Origin: Psychrobacillus vulpis
GTDB taxonomy: Bacteria; Bacillota; Bacilli; Bacillales_A; Planococcaceae
Assembly: GCF_006861825.1 (NCBI RefSeq)
Contig: NZ_VDGI01000003.1
Span: forward strand, 289,984-353,983
DNA: 64,000 nt
Direction: 5' to 3'
Shown: in pieces, positions 46,017 through 55,215 of the stretch
Layout of the letters: each line of letters begins with the position of its first letter
Position numbering within the stretch: the first letter of the stretch is position 1
Program-made: the position numbers and the translations under genes
Notes under the pieces: model-generated
The model's input: the letters and a program-made list of their open reading frames with translations, nothing else
The model's database searches: none
Told to the model about the DNA's origin: nothing

Positions 46017-46553
46017 ATGGCTCAAACTAAAAAACAACGGTTTTATATTAGAACCGTAATTTTGGTAGTGCTTACAATTGCTATAGTATTTACTGTGTAC
46101 TCGAATTTAACAAAAGAAAAAAATGCAGTTTTACAAGTAGGCGATAAAGCACCTGATTTCGTATTAGTTGATATGGATGGAAATGAGCATCGACTTTCGG
46201 ATTATAAGGGAGAAGGAATTTTCTTGAATTTCTGGGGAACATGGTGCAAACCTTGTGCAACGGAGATGCCCGCTATGGACAATCAATATGGCGTTTATAA
46301 AGATTTAGGTGTTCAAACGCTTGCAATAAATATTGGAGAATCTGATTTGAAAGTAAATAGTTTTGTAAATCGTTATGGATTATCCTTTCCTGTTGCAATT
46401 GATCGCAATAAAAGTGTGATGGAACTATATAATATTGACCCTTTACCTACGACTTTTTTAATTAATCCAGATGGTCGTATTGAAAAAATAATCAAAGGTC
46501 AAATGACTGAGCAAGATATTGCTAATTATATGGATCAAGTTAAACCTTCTTAA
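46017..46553 (+). CDS. resA: Membrane-anchored thiol-disulfide oxidoreductase ResA
   Basis: This 178-residue protein has an N-terminal anchor helix (about 11-30) and an extracytoplasmic thioredoxin fold with CKPC at 77-80 (WGTWCKPCATEMP). ResA reduces the haem-binding cysteines of apocytochrome c. The family Glu and the cis-Pro segment (DPLPTTFLI) are present. It leads resABC, 14 bp upstream of resB, and the operon is expected to respond to ResD. Confidence 0.95.
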   Translation: MAQTKKQRFYIRTVILVVLTIAIVFTVYSNLTKEKNAVLQVGDKAPDFVLVDMDGNEHRLSDYKGEGIFLNFWGTWCKPCATEMPAMDNQYGVYKDLGVQTLAINIGESDLKVNSFVNRYGLSFPVAIDRNKSVMELYNIDPLPTTFLINPDGRIEKIIKGQMTEQDIANYMDQVKPS

Positions 46554-46567
46554 AGGAGTTCTTATGA

Positions 46568-48217
46568 ATGGACAAAATAGTTTGTACATGTGGCAACGTA
46601 AATCCAGCTGGTACAGAATTATGTGAAAGCTGTGGTCGTCCTCTAAATCAAGAAACAAAAGAGAAGAAACTTGTGGACATGCGTTATGAAGGATCTGCAA
46701 GACGTTCTCAAACATACAACAAAACAATAATTGATAAGATATGGAATTTCTTTTCAAGTGTAAAAGTTGGTATGTGGATAATTGTTTCTATTCTAGTTGC
46801 TGCAGCGATTGGAACGATACTGCCACAAGTGTTTTATGTGCCAGCTACCACTGAAGCTGATATTGCAGCGTATTATGAAAGAATATACGGAACTTTTGGT
46901 AAACTATACTATGAGCTTGGACTTTCCGATTTATATAGCTCTTGGTGGTTCCAAACATTAATTGGAATGCTTGGGATATCATTAGTTATAGCAAGCCTAG
47001 ACCGTGTTATTCCACTTTACAAGTCTCTAAAGAAACAACAAACAAAGCGACATATAAGTTTCTTAAAACGTCAACGTATATACGGTATTGGTGAAATAGA
47101 AGCATCAAATGAATCGATTGATAAAGCGGAAGAAAAATTGAAAACAATGCGTTATAAAGTGAAGCGAGACGGTAATGCTATATTAGCAGAAAGAGGTCGT
47201 TTTTCTCGTTGGGGTCCTTATGTAAATCATACAGGTCTAATTATATTCCTTTTGGGAGTCATGCTACGTGCAATACCAGGATTTTATGTAGATGAGACTA
47301 TGTGGCTACGAGAAGGAGAAACTCTTTATATACCGAAAACGGATGGATACTTCTTAGAAAGTAAAGAATTCACTTACGAAACGTATTCAAAAGAAGAATC
47401 TTCGGAAGTTTTTGGAGAAGCCATAGATCGAGTTGGCTCCATTGCTAAAAACTATCAAACAGATGTAGCTTTATACAAAGGTGCAGACGATGCGGTAGCA
47501 GGAAAGCCAGATGAGTTAGAATTTGTAAAAGATTCTTCTATTCAGGTAAACAAGCCATTGAAATTTGATAATTTTTCTGTTTTTCAGATGGACTTCCGTT
47601 TAGATGAATTAAAAGCTATGAAATTCCAGCTTCAAGATAAAGAAACGCAAGAATCTTTTGGTGATTTTACAATTGATTTATCTGATCCTCAACCTATCTA
47701 TGAATTGCAAAATGGATACAAAGTAGAGATTTTAGATTATTACGCTGACTTTACTGGTTTTGAAGAAGGAGTACCACAATCTAAGTCACCACTTCCAAAC
47801 AATCCAGCATTTTTAGTGAAAATGTATAGCCCTGAATTTCCAAAAGGGGAAACGAGTTTTGTTATGATAAAAGAAACACTTGAACCACTTGGAGAAAACA
47901 AACATAAAATTGCTTTTCAAAGTGTAGAAACAAGAGATGTTTCTGGTCTAACGATACGTAAAGATTTAACACTTCCAATTCTTATGCTTGGCGGTCTTAT
48001 TTTCATGATTGGGGTAGCGCAAGGGTCGTATTGGAACCATCGTCGTATTTGGATTCAGCGATTAGAAGATGGACAAGTTGTTATCGCGGCGCATACGAAT
48101 AAAAACTGGCTCAGCATTATGAAAGATATAGATGCAGTTTCAGTAGTAGCAAATCTTCCAAAATATGAAGATCAACAAGATTTAGATTCCAAAGCGGAAA
48201 AAGGGGAAGGGGTATAA
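46568..48217 (+). CDS. resB: Cytochrome c biogenesis protein ResB
   Basis: This 549-residue system II (CcsB-type) protein starts with a zinc-ribbon-like motif (Cys6, Cys8, Cys19, Cys22; [10 protein letters not shown]...CESCG). It then has transmembrane helices at about 65-87, 125-140 and 215-235, a large outer domain and a last helix near 475-495. With ResC it exports haem and attaches it to c-type cytochromes. It ends two bases before resC begins. Confidence 0.94.
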   Translation: MDKIVCTCGNVNPAGTELCESCGRPLNQETKEKKLVDMRYEGSARRSQTYNKTIIDKIWNFFSSVKVGMWIIVSILVAAAIGTILPQVFYVPATTEADIAAYYERIYGTFGKLYYELGLSDLYSSWWFQTLIGMLGISLVIASLDRVIPLYKSLKKQQTKRHISFLKRQRIYGIGEIEASNESIDKAEEKLKTMRYKVKRDGNAILAERGRFSRWGPYVNHTGLIIFLLGVMLRAIPGFYVDETMWLREGETLYIPKTDGYFLESKEFTYETYSKEESSEVFGEAIDRVGSIAKNYQTDVALYKGADDAVAGKPDELEFVKDSSIQVNKPLKFDNFSVFQMDFRLDELKAMKFQLQDKETQESFGDFTIDLSDPQPIYELQNGYKVEILDYYADFTGFEEGVPQSKSPLPNNPAFLVKMYSPEFPKGETSFVMIKETLEPLGENKHKIAFQSVETRDVSGLTIRKDLTLPILMLGGLIFMIGVAQGSYWNHRRIWIQRLEDGQVVIAAHTNKNWLSIMKDIDAVSVVANLPKYEDQQDLDSKAEKGEGV

Positions 48218-48219
48218 TT

Positions 48220-49398
48220 ATGGTAGCAGTCAGTAGTACCTTATTGTTTATTGCGTTTGTTGCATACTTGGTAGCAACCTTTTTATTCGGAGGCGCAGTA
48301 AAGAGCTCCAGTTCAGAAGCTACAAAATCTTTTGAACGGTGGGGGAAATTAGCAATTAGTGTAACGATTATTGGATTTATTTCCAATTTGGGTTATTTCA
48401 TTACAAGATGGATCGCAGCAGGTCATGCTCCAGTAAGTAACTTATTTGAGTTTACAACTGCTTTTGGGATGATGGTCGTTGGAGCATTTATCTTAATTTA
48501 CTTTATTTACAGAATACCAGCTCTAGGGTTATTTGCTCTACCAATTGCTGTGTTAATTATTGCATATGCAAGCATGTTCCCAAGGGATATCACACCTTTA
48601 ATACCAGCTCTAAAGAGTTACTGGTTAACTATTCATGTAATAACAGCGGCTCTTGGCGAATCTATTTTAGCAATCAGTGCAGTTGCAGGTTTGATATGGT
48701 TGTTAAAAAATATAGATTTAACGAAAAAGTCGAAACAGCGTTTTTGGATTGAGGCAGTAATGTACGTTTGTGTTTTAGTACTTGGCTTTGTCGCTGCAAC
48801 AACCACATTTTCGTTAGCTGATTATAAAGCGGAATATAATTATGTAAATAAAGAAGAAAAAGTTTTGAAAATGGAATATCATATGCCAGCTATTTTTGGT
48901 ATGAATGAATCAACAGCAATTACAGAAAACGCAATGACACCTTTGGTGGAAATGCCTGCATTAGTAAATGCTAAAAAGCTTACGGTTGTAACTTGGTCTG
49001 TACTTTTTGGGACAGTATTATACATTTTACTTCGTTTAATTTTAAGAAAGCGTATTGCAGCTGTATTACAGCCATTTGCTAAAAAAGCAAATTCTCAATT
49101 TATGGATGAAATTGGATATCGTTCCGTACTTATTGGTTTCCCTGTATTTACACTAGGAGCACTTATTTTCGCTATGATTTGGGCGCATGAAGCATGGTCA
49201 AGATTTTGGGGTTGGGATCCAAAAGAAGTTTGGGCACTTATTACATGGCTTTTCTATGCTGTATTCTTACATTTACGACTTACAAAAGGTTGGCATGGGG
49301 AGAAATCAGCATGGCTAGCATTAATAGGATTCATTATTATTATGTTTAACTTAGTAGCAGTTAACTTAATTATTGCAGGTTTACACTCTTACGCATAA
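48220..49398 (+). CDS. resC: Cytochrome c biogenesis protein ResC
   Basis: This 392-residue CcsA-type integral membrane protein has about eight helices and the haem-binding WWD motif ([17 protein letters not shown], near residues 330-345), with conserved His residues in the flanking loops ([19 protein letters not shown]). It forms the haem handling core with ResB. In B. subtilis resDE follow directly; here an 877-bp repeat-rich gap separates them. Confidence 0.95.
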   Translation: MVAVSSTLLFIAFVAYLVATFLFGGAVKSSSSEATKSFERWGKLAISVTIIGFISNLGYFITRWIAAGHAPVSNLFEFTTAFGMMVVGAFILIYFIYRIPALGLFALPIAVLIIAYASMFPRDITPLIPALKSYWLTIHVITAALGESILAISAVAGLIWLLKNIDLTKKSKQRFWIEAVMYVCVLVLGFVAATTTFSLADYKAEYNYVNKEEKVLKMEYHMPAIFGMNESTAITENAMTPLVEMPALVNAKKLTVVTWSVLFGTVLYILLRLILRKRIAAVLQPFAKKANSQFMDEIGYRSVLIGFPVFTLGALIFAMIWAHEAWSRFWGWDPKEVWALITWLFYAVFLHLRLTKGWHGEKSAWLALIGFIIIMFNLVAVNLIIAGLHSYA

Positions 49399-49439
49399 TA
49401 AAAGTGAGTATAGGACCACTAGTATCTTTCCTACAAGCA

Positions 49440-49830
49440 AATGTCAGCTATTGATTAATACAAAGAGGAAAGAGCTGCGAGACTCCTGTGGAAAAACGGA
49501 GCGTCCAAGACCCCGCATGAGCGCAGCGAGGCCACTGAAAAACTTAAAATTATTATTTTTATAGGAACTATTTGCTGTATTTCATTTAAAGAATTTAGCG
49601 CGACGCATGAGACTCCTGCGGGAAAGCGAGACAGACGAGACCCCGCACGAAGCGAAGCGTAGGAGGAGGCTCGTCGCTCGCCCGCGGAAAGCGAATGCCA
49701 AAGCGCTAAATTCTCTTAGGACTATTTGATAGATAATTTATTTGAATGACACTTTTTCAGTGCCCTCAGCGCAGCGAGGAGGAGGCTTGGCGATTCGTCC
49801 ACGGAAAGTGAGTAGCTTTTTCTGGACTCA
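49440..49830. repeat. Cluster of GC-rich repeat fragments after resC
   Basis: Several copies of the GC-rich intergenic repeat are packed together: about 49467-49540 (GAGACTCCTGTGG...GAGGCCACTG), about 49600-49700 (GAGACTCCTGCGGG...CCCGCGGAAAGCG) and about 49755-49822 (CAGCGAGGAGGAGGCTT...CCACGGAAAG). The middle copy is bracketed by an 11-bp inverted repeat (AGAATTTAGCG 49590-49600, CGCTAAATTCT 49704-49714). A near-direct repeat TAGGA(A)CTATTTG lies outside it (49562 and 49716). No gene is supported here. Confidence 0.65.
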
Positions 49831-49841
49831 ATATTTGATTG

Positions 49842-50155
49842 GCGTTCTTCAGCCACCTGCGAAAGCAGAAATTTGACCTCGAGGGGCTGGGCGCTCAAGC
49901 TAGACAAAAAGAAAAGCGTAAGCGACCTGATTAGCCCCGACAAGCAAATGTCAGCTTTTGAGGAGGCGTTCTTCAGCCGCCTACGAAAGCAGACATTTGA
50001 CCTCGAGGGGCTTGGCGCTGAAGCTAGACAAAAAGAAAAGCGTAAGCGACCTGATTAGCCCCGACAAGCAAATGTCAGCTTTTGAGGAGGCGTTCTTCAG
50101 CCGCCTACGAAAGCAGACATTTGACCTCGAGGGGCTGGGCGCTGAAGCTAGACAA
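49842..50155. repeat. 124-bp tandem repeat, about 2.5 copies
   Basis: The unit start GCGTTCTTCAGCC occurs at 49842, 49966 and 50090, an exact 124-bp period. The third copy breaks off at about 50155. Each unit junction contains a long hairpin framed by CAAATGTC and GACATTTG (49945-49999, 50069-50123) and the block GACCTCGAGGGGCT. A stray fragment AGCAAATGTCAGCT also occurs near 49437. Because 124 is not a multiple of three, apparent ORFs through the array shift frame in each copy and are not genes. Confidence 0.85.
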
Positions 50156-50172
50156 TACAGAGAGTGGTAGAC

Positions 50173-50212
50173 AAAGCCCTTACCTCTTAGAAGAGATAAG
50201 GGCTTTTCTTTC
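50173..50212 (+). terminator. Terminator at the end of the resABC/repeat interval
   Basis: AAAGCCCTTACCTCTT pairs with AAGAGATAAGGGCTTTT around a tiny loop; T-rich sequence follows. It insulates resDE from upstream transcription. Confidence 0.85.
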
Positions 50213-50275
50213 ATTTTGATAAGACTAATTGTACAATATAGATTAGAAGTGAAGTTGATAGAAGGGTATGATAAT

Positions 50276-50992
50276 ATGTCTGAAATGATTAAACTTTTAG
50301 TTGTAGATGATGAGGAGCGTATTCGCCGTTTGTTGAAAATGTATTTAGAAAGAGAAGGCTACCAAGTAGAAGAAGCAGAAAATGGTGAGATTGCATTACA
50401 ACTTGCATTAGGTAATGAATATAATTGTATATTATTAGATATTATGATGCCAGAAAAAGATGGTATAGAAGTTATTACAGAGTTGAGACAACATAAAGAA
50501 ACACCTGTTATTTTATTAACAGCTAAAGGCGAAGAAGCCAACCGAGTAGAAGGCTTTGAACTAGGTGCAGATGACTACATAGTAAAGCCGTTTAGTCCAC
50601 GAGAGGTTGTATTACGAACTAAAGCTATTCTAAGACGTTCAACAGCTTTCTCATTGACGCAAGGTGCTTCTGTATCAAAAGATATAGTGGTTTTCCCACA
50701 TCTTACAATCGATCATGATGCGCATCGTGTAACTGCAGATGGAGTAGAAGTTAGTTTGACACCTAAAGAATATGAATTACTATATTTTTTAGCAAAAGCA
50801 CCGGATAAAGTATTTGACCGTGAACAATTACTAAAAGAAGTTTGGCACTATGATTTTTTTGGTGATTTGAGAACAGTAGATACTCATGTAAAAAGATTAC
50901 GTGAGAAGCTAAATAGAGTTTCAGAAAAGTCAGCAAAGATGATCGTTACTGTTTGGGGAGTAGGCTACAAATTTGAGGTAGTCAATGAATAG
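50276..50992 (+). CDS. resD: Response regulator ResD
   Basis: This 238-residue OmpR/PhoB-type regulator has a receiver domain (acidic DD at 11-12, phospho-acceptor Asp55 in CILLDIMMPEKDG, Lys in YIVKPFSP) and a C-terminal winged helix (SLTPKEYELLYFL...LRTVDTHVKRLREKL...VWGVGYKF). It activates respiration and oxygen-limitation genes. ATG 50276 follows GAAGGG; upstream frame to 50216 is unsupported. A TTTCAT-17-TACAAT promoter is possible at 50209-50237. It overlaps resE by eight bases. Confidence 0.94.
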   Translation: MSEMIKLLVVDDEERIRRLLKMYLEREGYQVEEAENGEIALQLALGNEYNCILLDIMMPEKDGIEVITELRQHKETPVILLTAKGEEANRVEGFELGADDYIVKPFSPREVVLRTKAILRRSTAFSLTQGASVSKDIVVFPHLTIDHDAHRVTADGVEVSLTPKEYELLYFLAKAPDKVFDREQLLKEVWHYDFFGDLRTVDTHVKRLREKLNRVSEKSAKMIVTVWGVGYKFEVVNE

Positions 50993-52760
50993 AATTTGGA
51001 ATAGTGTTGTCGGGAAGCTATGGGGAACCATATTGCTTCTCGTCTTATTTGTGTTGTTTATCGTTACGGTTCTAATGTTAGAGTTTTTAGAGAATTTCCA
51101 CACACAACAAGCCGAAGAAACTCTAAGACAAGAGGCGGCAACAATAGGGAAAATAGTAGAGCAGTATGACAAGGTAGAAGACTCCCTTCAAATTATTCAA
51201 GATATTTTAGGTGCTGAAACGAATGCTTTAATCGTAAAAGATTCAGAATCGGTTTTTTTATCAATACATGAAGGTTTAAATAAGGAAGTTATTAAAAAGA
51301 AATTATTGAATGATTCGGATCTCTCGGGAATATATACATCAAGCGACACAATTATTAAAAAGAAGTTAATGCCCTCCATGACTGAAGAAGATCAAATGGA
51401 ATCTTATATCATTTTAGCGTCACCTTTTGAGTCAGATAAGAAAATACATGGAGCGGTGTTTATTTATCAAAGTTTAGATGTGGTAAATAAAACCTCAAAT
51501 CATACAACTAAAATCGTATTTCTATCTGGATTCATAGCACTACTACTTACAACCATGTTCTCATTCTTTTTATCTTCTAGAATTACGTCTCCGCTTCGAA
51601 CTATGCGTGAAGCAGCATTAGAATTAGCAAAAGGTAATTTCGAAACTAAAGTCCCATATCTACAAAAGGATGAAATCGGAGAACTTGGTTCTGCATTCAA
51701 CCGAATGGGAAAACAGTTAAAGCATCATGTCGAAGTGATTAATCAAGAAAAAGAACAGCTATCGAATATACTAACTTCTATGACAGATGCTGTTATTACA
51801 TTTAATAAAGAATACAACGTCCTTGTCAGAAATCCTCAAGCTGAAAAGCTATTACAAAAATGGTATGAAAATAACGAACCAAAGAATAACTCTCATTTAC
51901 CAGCAGAGTTGTATCACTTACTCGATCACGTCTTTCATTTAGAAGAAGAATTAGAAGAAGAGCTTGAAATAAAGGGTTCTTACTTTTCCGTTTCTATTAG
52001 TCTTCTTTATAGTAAAGAATCGGTTAGGGGAGCTGTCGTTGTACTGAGAGATATGACAGAACAGCATCGTTTAGATAAGATGAGGTCTGATTTTGTAGCC
52101 AATGTATCGCACGAACTTAGAACTCCTATTTCTATGTTACAGGGCTATAGTGAAGCAATCATAGATGATGTCGTTACGACAGAAGAAGATCGGAATGAAA
52201 TGATACGCATCATCTATGATGAGTCAAAACGTATGGGAAGACTAGTGACAGAATTATTAGATTTAGCTCGTTTAGAGTCAGGCTATTTAAGTATTTTTAA
52301 AGAAGAAGTTTCTATAATACCAACTATAGAGCGTATAACGCAAAAATTTGATCAAATTGCAAAAGAAAAAAATATTCGTTTGTATTTTGATCAGAAACTA
52401 AATCAACCACTTTTACTTCAAATCGACGAAGATCGTATGGAACAAGTGCTTACAAATTTAATAGATAATGCCCTTCGTCATACCGAAGAAAATGGTTCTG
52501 TCATTGTAAGACTGTCTCAAGTAAATAAACAGTTAACTATTGAAGTAGAGGACACAGGGTACGGCATTCCAAAAGAAGATCTCCCATATGTATTTGAACG
52601 TTTCTATAAAGCAGACAAAGCAAGAACTAGAGGTAAGAGTGGAACAGGTCTTGGTCTCGCTATAGCTAAAAATATTGTCGAACGACATGAAGGTAATCTA
52701 TCAGTAGAAAGCGAACAGGGAACCGGCACAAAATTCATTATTCGATTGCCAATAACCTAA
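50985..52760 (+). CDS. resE: Sensor histidine kinase ResE
   Basis: This 591-residue kinase has two transmembrane helices (about 14-34 and 177-197) around an extracytoplasmic sensor, then HAMP (about 198-250), a PAS-like region (about 255-355), HisKA with His376 (FVANVSHELRTP) and an HATPase domain (NLIDNALRHT, DTGYGIP, GKSGTGLGLAIAKN). It phosphorylates ResD in response to oxygen limitation or redox signals. The ATG lies inside the end of resD. Confidence 0.95.
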   Translation: MNRIWNSVVGKLWGTILLLVLFVLFIVTVLMLEFLENFHTQQAEETLRQEAATIGKIVEQYDKVEDSLQIIQDILGAETNALIVKDSESVFLSIHEGLNKEVIKKKLLNDSDLSGIYTSSDTIIKKKLMPSMTEEDQMESYIILASPFESDKKIHGAVFIYQSLDVVNKTSNHTTKIVFLSGFIALLLTTMFSFFLSSRITSPLRTMREAALELAKGNFETKVPYLQKDEIGELGSAFNRMGKQLKHHVEVINQEKEQLSNILTSMTDAVITFNKEYNVLVRNPQAEKLLQKWYENNEPKNNSHLPAELYHLLDHVFHLEEELEEELEIKGSYFSVSISLLYSKESVRGAVVVLRDMTEQHRLDKMRSDFVANVSHELRTPISMLQGYSEAIIDDVVTTEEDRNEMIRIIYDESKRMGRLVTELLDLARLESGYLSIFKEEVSIIPTIERITQKFDQIAKEKNIRLYFDQKLNQPLLLQIDEDRMEQVLTNLIDNALRHTEENGSVIVRLSQVNKQLTIEVEDTGYGIPKEDLPYVFERFYKADKARTRGKSGTGLGLAIAKNIVERHEGNLSVESEQGTGTKFIIRLPIT

Positions 52761-52817
52761 CTATTTATTATGTCAAAGTGCCCGATGAATTGCGTTTGCT
52801 TCAGATGTATGCTATGT

Positions 52818-52860
52818 ATTTTGCTACTATGCAAAGTTCCCGTTTTGCAAGTAGCAAAAT
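52818..52860. repeat. Strong inverted repeat after resE
   Basis: ATTTTGCTAC and GTAGCAAAAT flank an inner TGCAAA/TTTGCA pairing around GTTCCCG. No T-run follows on either strand, so termination is uncertain. Confidence 0.55.
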
Positions 52861-52926
52861 CTAAATCCGATGTTTTCTGCAACGAAAGATAAGGAATAAG
52901 AGTGCAAGTTGAAATTTGAGTGTAAG

Positions 52927-52952
52927 TGAAACAAAAACAGTTCATGAACGAC
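52927..52952 (+). promoter_or_regulatory. ECF-type promoter of sigX
   Basis: TGAAAC (52927-52932), a 16-bp spacer and CGAC (52949-52952) match ECF sigma W/X-type promoters, suggesting autoregulation of sigX. The start codon lies 25 bp downstream. Confidence 0.65.
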
Positions 52953-52976
52953 TAATTTATAGAACGGGGGGAGCAT

Positions 52977-53513
52977 ATGAATGACTCCGTTTTCCACCGC
53001 TTGTATGATAGTTATCATCAAGACGTTTTTCAGTTTCTCATCTATTTAGTGAAAAATAGACAAACTGCGGAAGACTTGGTCCAAGAGGTATATGTACGTG
53101 TTTTAAGGGCATATAGCAGATTCGAAGGCAAGAGCTCAGAAAAAACTTGGTTATTTTCGATTGCTAAAAATGTCGCCATTGATCATTTCAGGAAACAAAC
53201 AGTTAGAAAGAAGAGATTATTTGAATCCTTCGATTGGGAAACAATGCAGCTCGCTTCTTCTGATATGCTTCCAGAAGATCTAGTTCAGTTAAATGACGAA
53301 ATGAGATCATTGCTTCTTGCTTTAGATGATTGTACAGGGGATCAAAAGATGGTTATCGTTATGCGTTATTTCCAAGAACTTTCCATTACAGAAACAGCAC
53401 AAGTGTTAAATTGGTCGGAAGGGAAAGTGAAAACAACGCAACATCGTGCTATAAAAGCACTTCGTGAGCGGTTATCTGTATCAGACAAGGAGGGTAAGGT
53501 TCATCATGAGTGA
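52977..53513 (+). CDS. sigX: ECF sigma factor SigX
   Basis: This 178-residue ECF sigma factor has region 2 (FHRLYDSYHQDVFQFLIYLV...AEDLVQEVYVRVLR) and region 4 (MRYFQELSITETAQVLNWSEGKVKTTQHRAIKAL, by position about 130-165). It should direct cell-envelope functions. GGGGGAG precedes the ATG. Its position after resE and before an anti-sigma gene is the sigX locus of Bacillus. It overlaps rsiX by eight bases. Confidence 0.92.
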   Translation: MNDSVFHRLYDSYHQDVFQFLIYLVKNRQTAEDLVQEVYVRVLRAYSRFEGKSSEKTWLFSIAKNVAIDHFRKQTVRKKRLFESFDWETMQLASSDMLPEDLVQLNDEMRSLLLALDDCTGDQKMVIVMRYFQELSITETAQVLNWSEGKVKTTQHRAIKALRERLSVSDKEGKVHHE

Positions 53514-54777
53514 TTGGAAAAAAGATGAAGATGCACTTGATGAGCTATTAAGTCAAATGCCCAAATTTACAGATCATCGTTCAAAAGAAGATGTGTATAA
53601 TGGGGTAAAATTGGTAGTTGAAGCTCAATTGAAGGAAGAAAAGAGAAAAGTAATTGGCGTTTCTTTTTCTAAGTGGATACCATTTTTAGTATCCGTTGCT
53701 TCCATACTCGTTCTTACATTTTTAGTATCATCCTACTTGAATGATGATCAAACTGCCATGCTTAAAGACAGTTCTAGTAGTAAAGAAGAAAAGAGTAGTA
53801 TGCAAGATAATATGCGTTCTATAGAAACAAAGCCAAAAGAAGAGGCCTCTATGGCTAGTGATGAAATCGAAACAAAATCAACAGAAGAAATGACTACCAT
53901 GTCAAGTTTTGTTGAATCTAATATTTCGTTAACACCACTTAGCAATACAACTGCTGTATATGCTAATAGTATAGATGAAGGAACTATATTTCACTTTTCA
54001 TTAATAGAAAATGCATTATCAGTTCCTATTACGATAATAATCCCAAAAGAAAAGATAGAAAATGATTTCCCTAATATGACACCTAAAAGTTTTCAATTGT
54101 ATGAACGTTATGCAAGTATGATTAATGAACAGGAATTAGGATTCAATGAATATCATCCATACAAAGGTTATTTTGTAGATGAAGGAAAAACACTGAAGCA
54201 TTTCTTACCTAAAGACCATGGATATGATACTGCATCTGGAACTTCGGGACCTTACTGGGGCTCTATTAATGAAATTTTTACAGATTTTGATTCAATTGCA
54301 ATTGTAAATGAGGACGGTTCGCCGATTGAGTGGGATCAAGTTGGTGTCTTGAACGAACCAAGTAAACTTGAAGGCCAATTAGGACACCATAATTACTACA
54401 ATTATCTTGCTAATAATGGTAATGTTTATTTATCCCCTAATTTTCGAGCAACGTATGATTCCGTATCTGAAGCAATATTAGCAATGAAACAAGTTGATAA
54501 TGATATATATTCTTCCGTCATACCGAAAGAAGTGACATACTCTTATAAAGAGGAAAATGGAATTGGGATTATTCATTTTAATCAGCCGCTTGATTTAGAA
54601 AAAATGGATTCTTTTGCAGCGACTCGGCTAATCGAAGCTTTTGCCTTAACAGCAAATAGTTTTGGTACTGAAGTAAGATTGGATAACGTTTTGCAACGAC
54701 AATGGGAGGAGTTTGATTTAACAAAACCTCTTCCAGTCCCTCTAGGACCAAATGGTTTCATCATGAGTGAACAATAA
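53506..54777 (+). CDS. rsiX: Anti-sigma-X factor RsiX
   Basis: This 423-residue protein has a cytoplasmic N-terminal domain (about 1-56), one transmembrane helix (57-78), a Ser/Glu/Lys-rich linker (about 82-140) and a large extracytoplasmic domain with the RsiX-like end (SVIPKEVTYSYKEENGIGII...QRQWEEF). It sequesters SigX at the membrane. ATG 53506 follows GGAGGG. It is somewhat longer than B. subtilis RsiX because of the linker. Confidence 0.9.
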   Translation: MSDWKKDEDALDELLSQMPKFTDHRSKEDVYNGVKLVVEAQLKEEKRKVIGVSFSKWIPFLVSVASILVLTFLVSSYLNDDQTAMLKDSSSSKEEKSSMQDNMRSIETKPKEEASMASDEIETKSTEEMTTMSSFVESNISLTPLSNTTAVYANSIDEGTIFHFSLIENALSVPITIIIPKEKIENDFPNMTPKSFQLYERYASMINEQELGFNEYHPYKGYFVDEGKTLKHFLPKDHGYDTASGTSGPYWGSINEIFTDFDSIAIVNEDGSPIEWDQVGVLNEPSKLEGQLGHHNYYNYLANNGNVYLSPNFRATYDSVSEAILAMKQVDNDIYSSVIPKEVTYSYKEENGIGIIHFNQPLDLEKMDSFAATRLIEAFALTANSFGTEVRLDNVLQRQWEEFDLTKPLPVPLGPNGFIMSEQ

Positions 54778-54779
54778 TC

Positions 54780-54826
54780 AAGAATGCCAGCCTTGACGAT
54801 TTTCAAGGACTGGCGTTCTTTTTTTC
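54780..54826 (+). terminator. Terminator after rsiX
   Basis: AAGAATGCCAGCCTTGA pairs with TCAAGGACTGGCGTTCTT, with two mismatches, and is followed by TTTTTTT. Confidence 0.9.
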
Positions 54827-54926
54827 ATTTGGAAATGTGGAGCAGTTATATTGCATAACGGTATTATTTTTGTTAAAATGTTATTAATTCAAGATAAATA
54901 TCTTGAAAGACAACAAAATATTGATT

Positions 54927-55053
54927 CATCTTCGGGGCAGGGTGAAATTCCCGATCGGCGGTATTAGAAGATTTTTTTCTTAAGCCCGCGAGCCGTAATG
55001 GCAGGATTTGGTTAGATTCCAAAGCCGACAGTATAGTCTGGATGGGAGAAGGT
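54927..55053 (+). ncRNA. FMN riboswitch (RFN element)
   Basis: The conserved RFN blocks are all present in order: TCTTCGGGGCAGGGTGAAAT, TCCCGATCGGCGGT, AGCCCGCGAGCC, GGATTTGGTTAGATTCC, AAAGCCGACAGT and AGTCTGGATGGGAGAAGG. FMN binding should favour the terminator at 55117-55153 and shut off the riboflavin importer gene that follows. Confidence 0.96.
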
Positions 55054-55116
55054 GAAGGTACAGTCGTTTTTCGTATACTCTATTGCGGATGCGCTTATTT
55101 AAGTGTGCCTTGTTTC

Positions 55117-55153
55117 TCCCTTAAGCCTATTAATAGCTTAAGGGATTTTTTGA
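55117..55153 (+). terminator. Riboswitch-controlled terminator
   Basis: TCCCTTAAGC and GCTTAAGGGA form a perfect 10-bp stem around CTATTAATA, followed by TTTTTT. It lies between the FMN aptamer and ribU as the expression platform. Confidence 0.88.
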
Positions 55154-55215
55154 GTATGGAATACGTTCTGAACCTTTCTTCTTGTGGAGTGAATCGCAAA
55201 AGGAGAGAGGACATT

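Noticed and set aside
49842..50155. Possible CRISPR array
   Set aside because: Units are 124 bp, nearly identical throughout, with no short repeat plus unique spacer pattern and no cas genes.
49873..50170. ORFs of 61-77 codons on both strands with repeated peptide blocks
   Set aside because: They arise from the 124-bp tandem repeat; the period is not divisible by three and each copy ends in a stop, so the peptide similarity only reflects DNA repetition.
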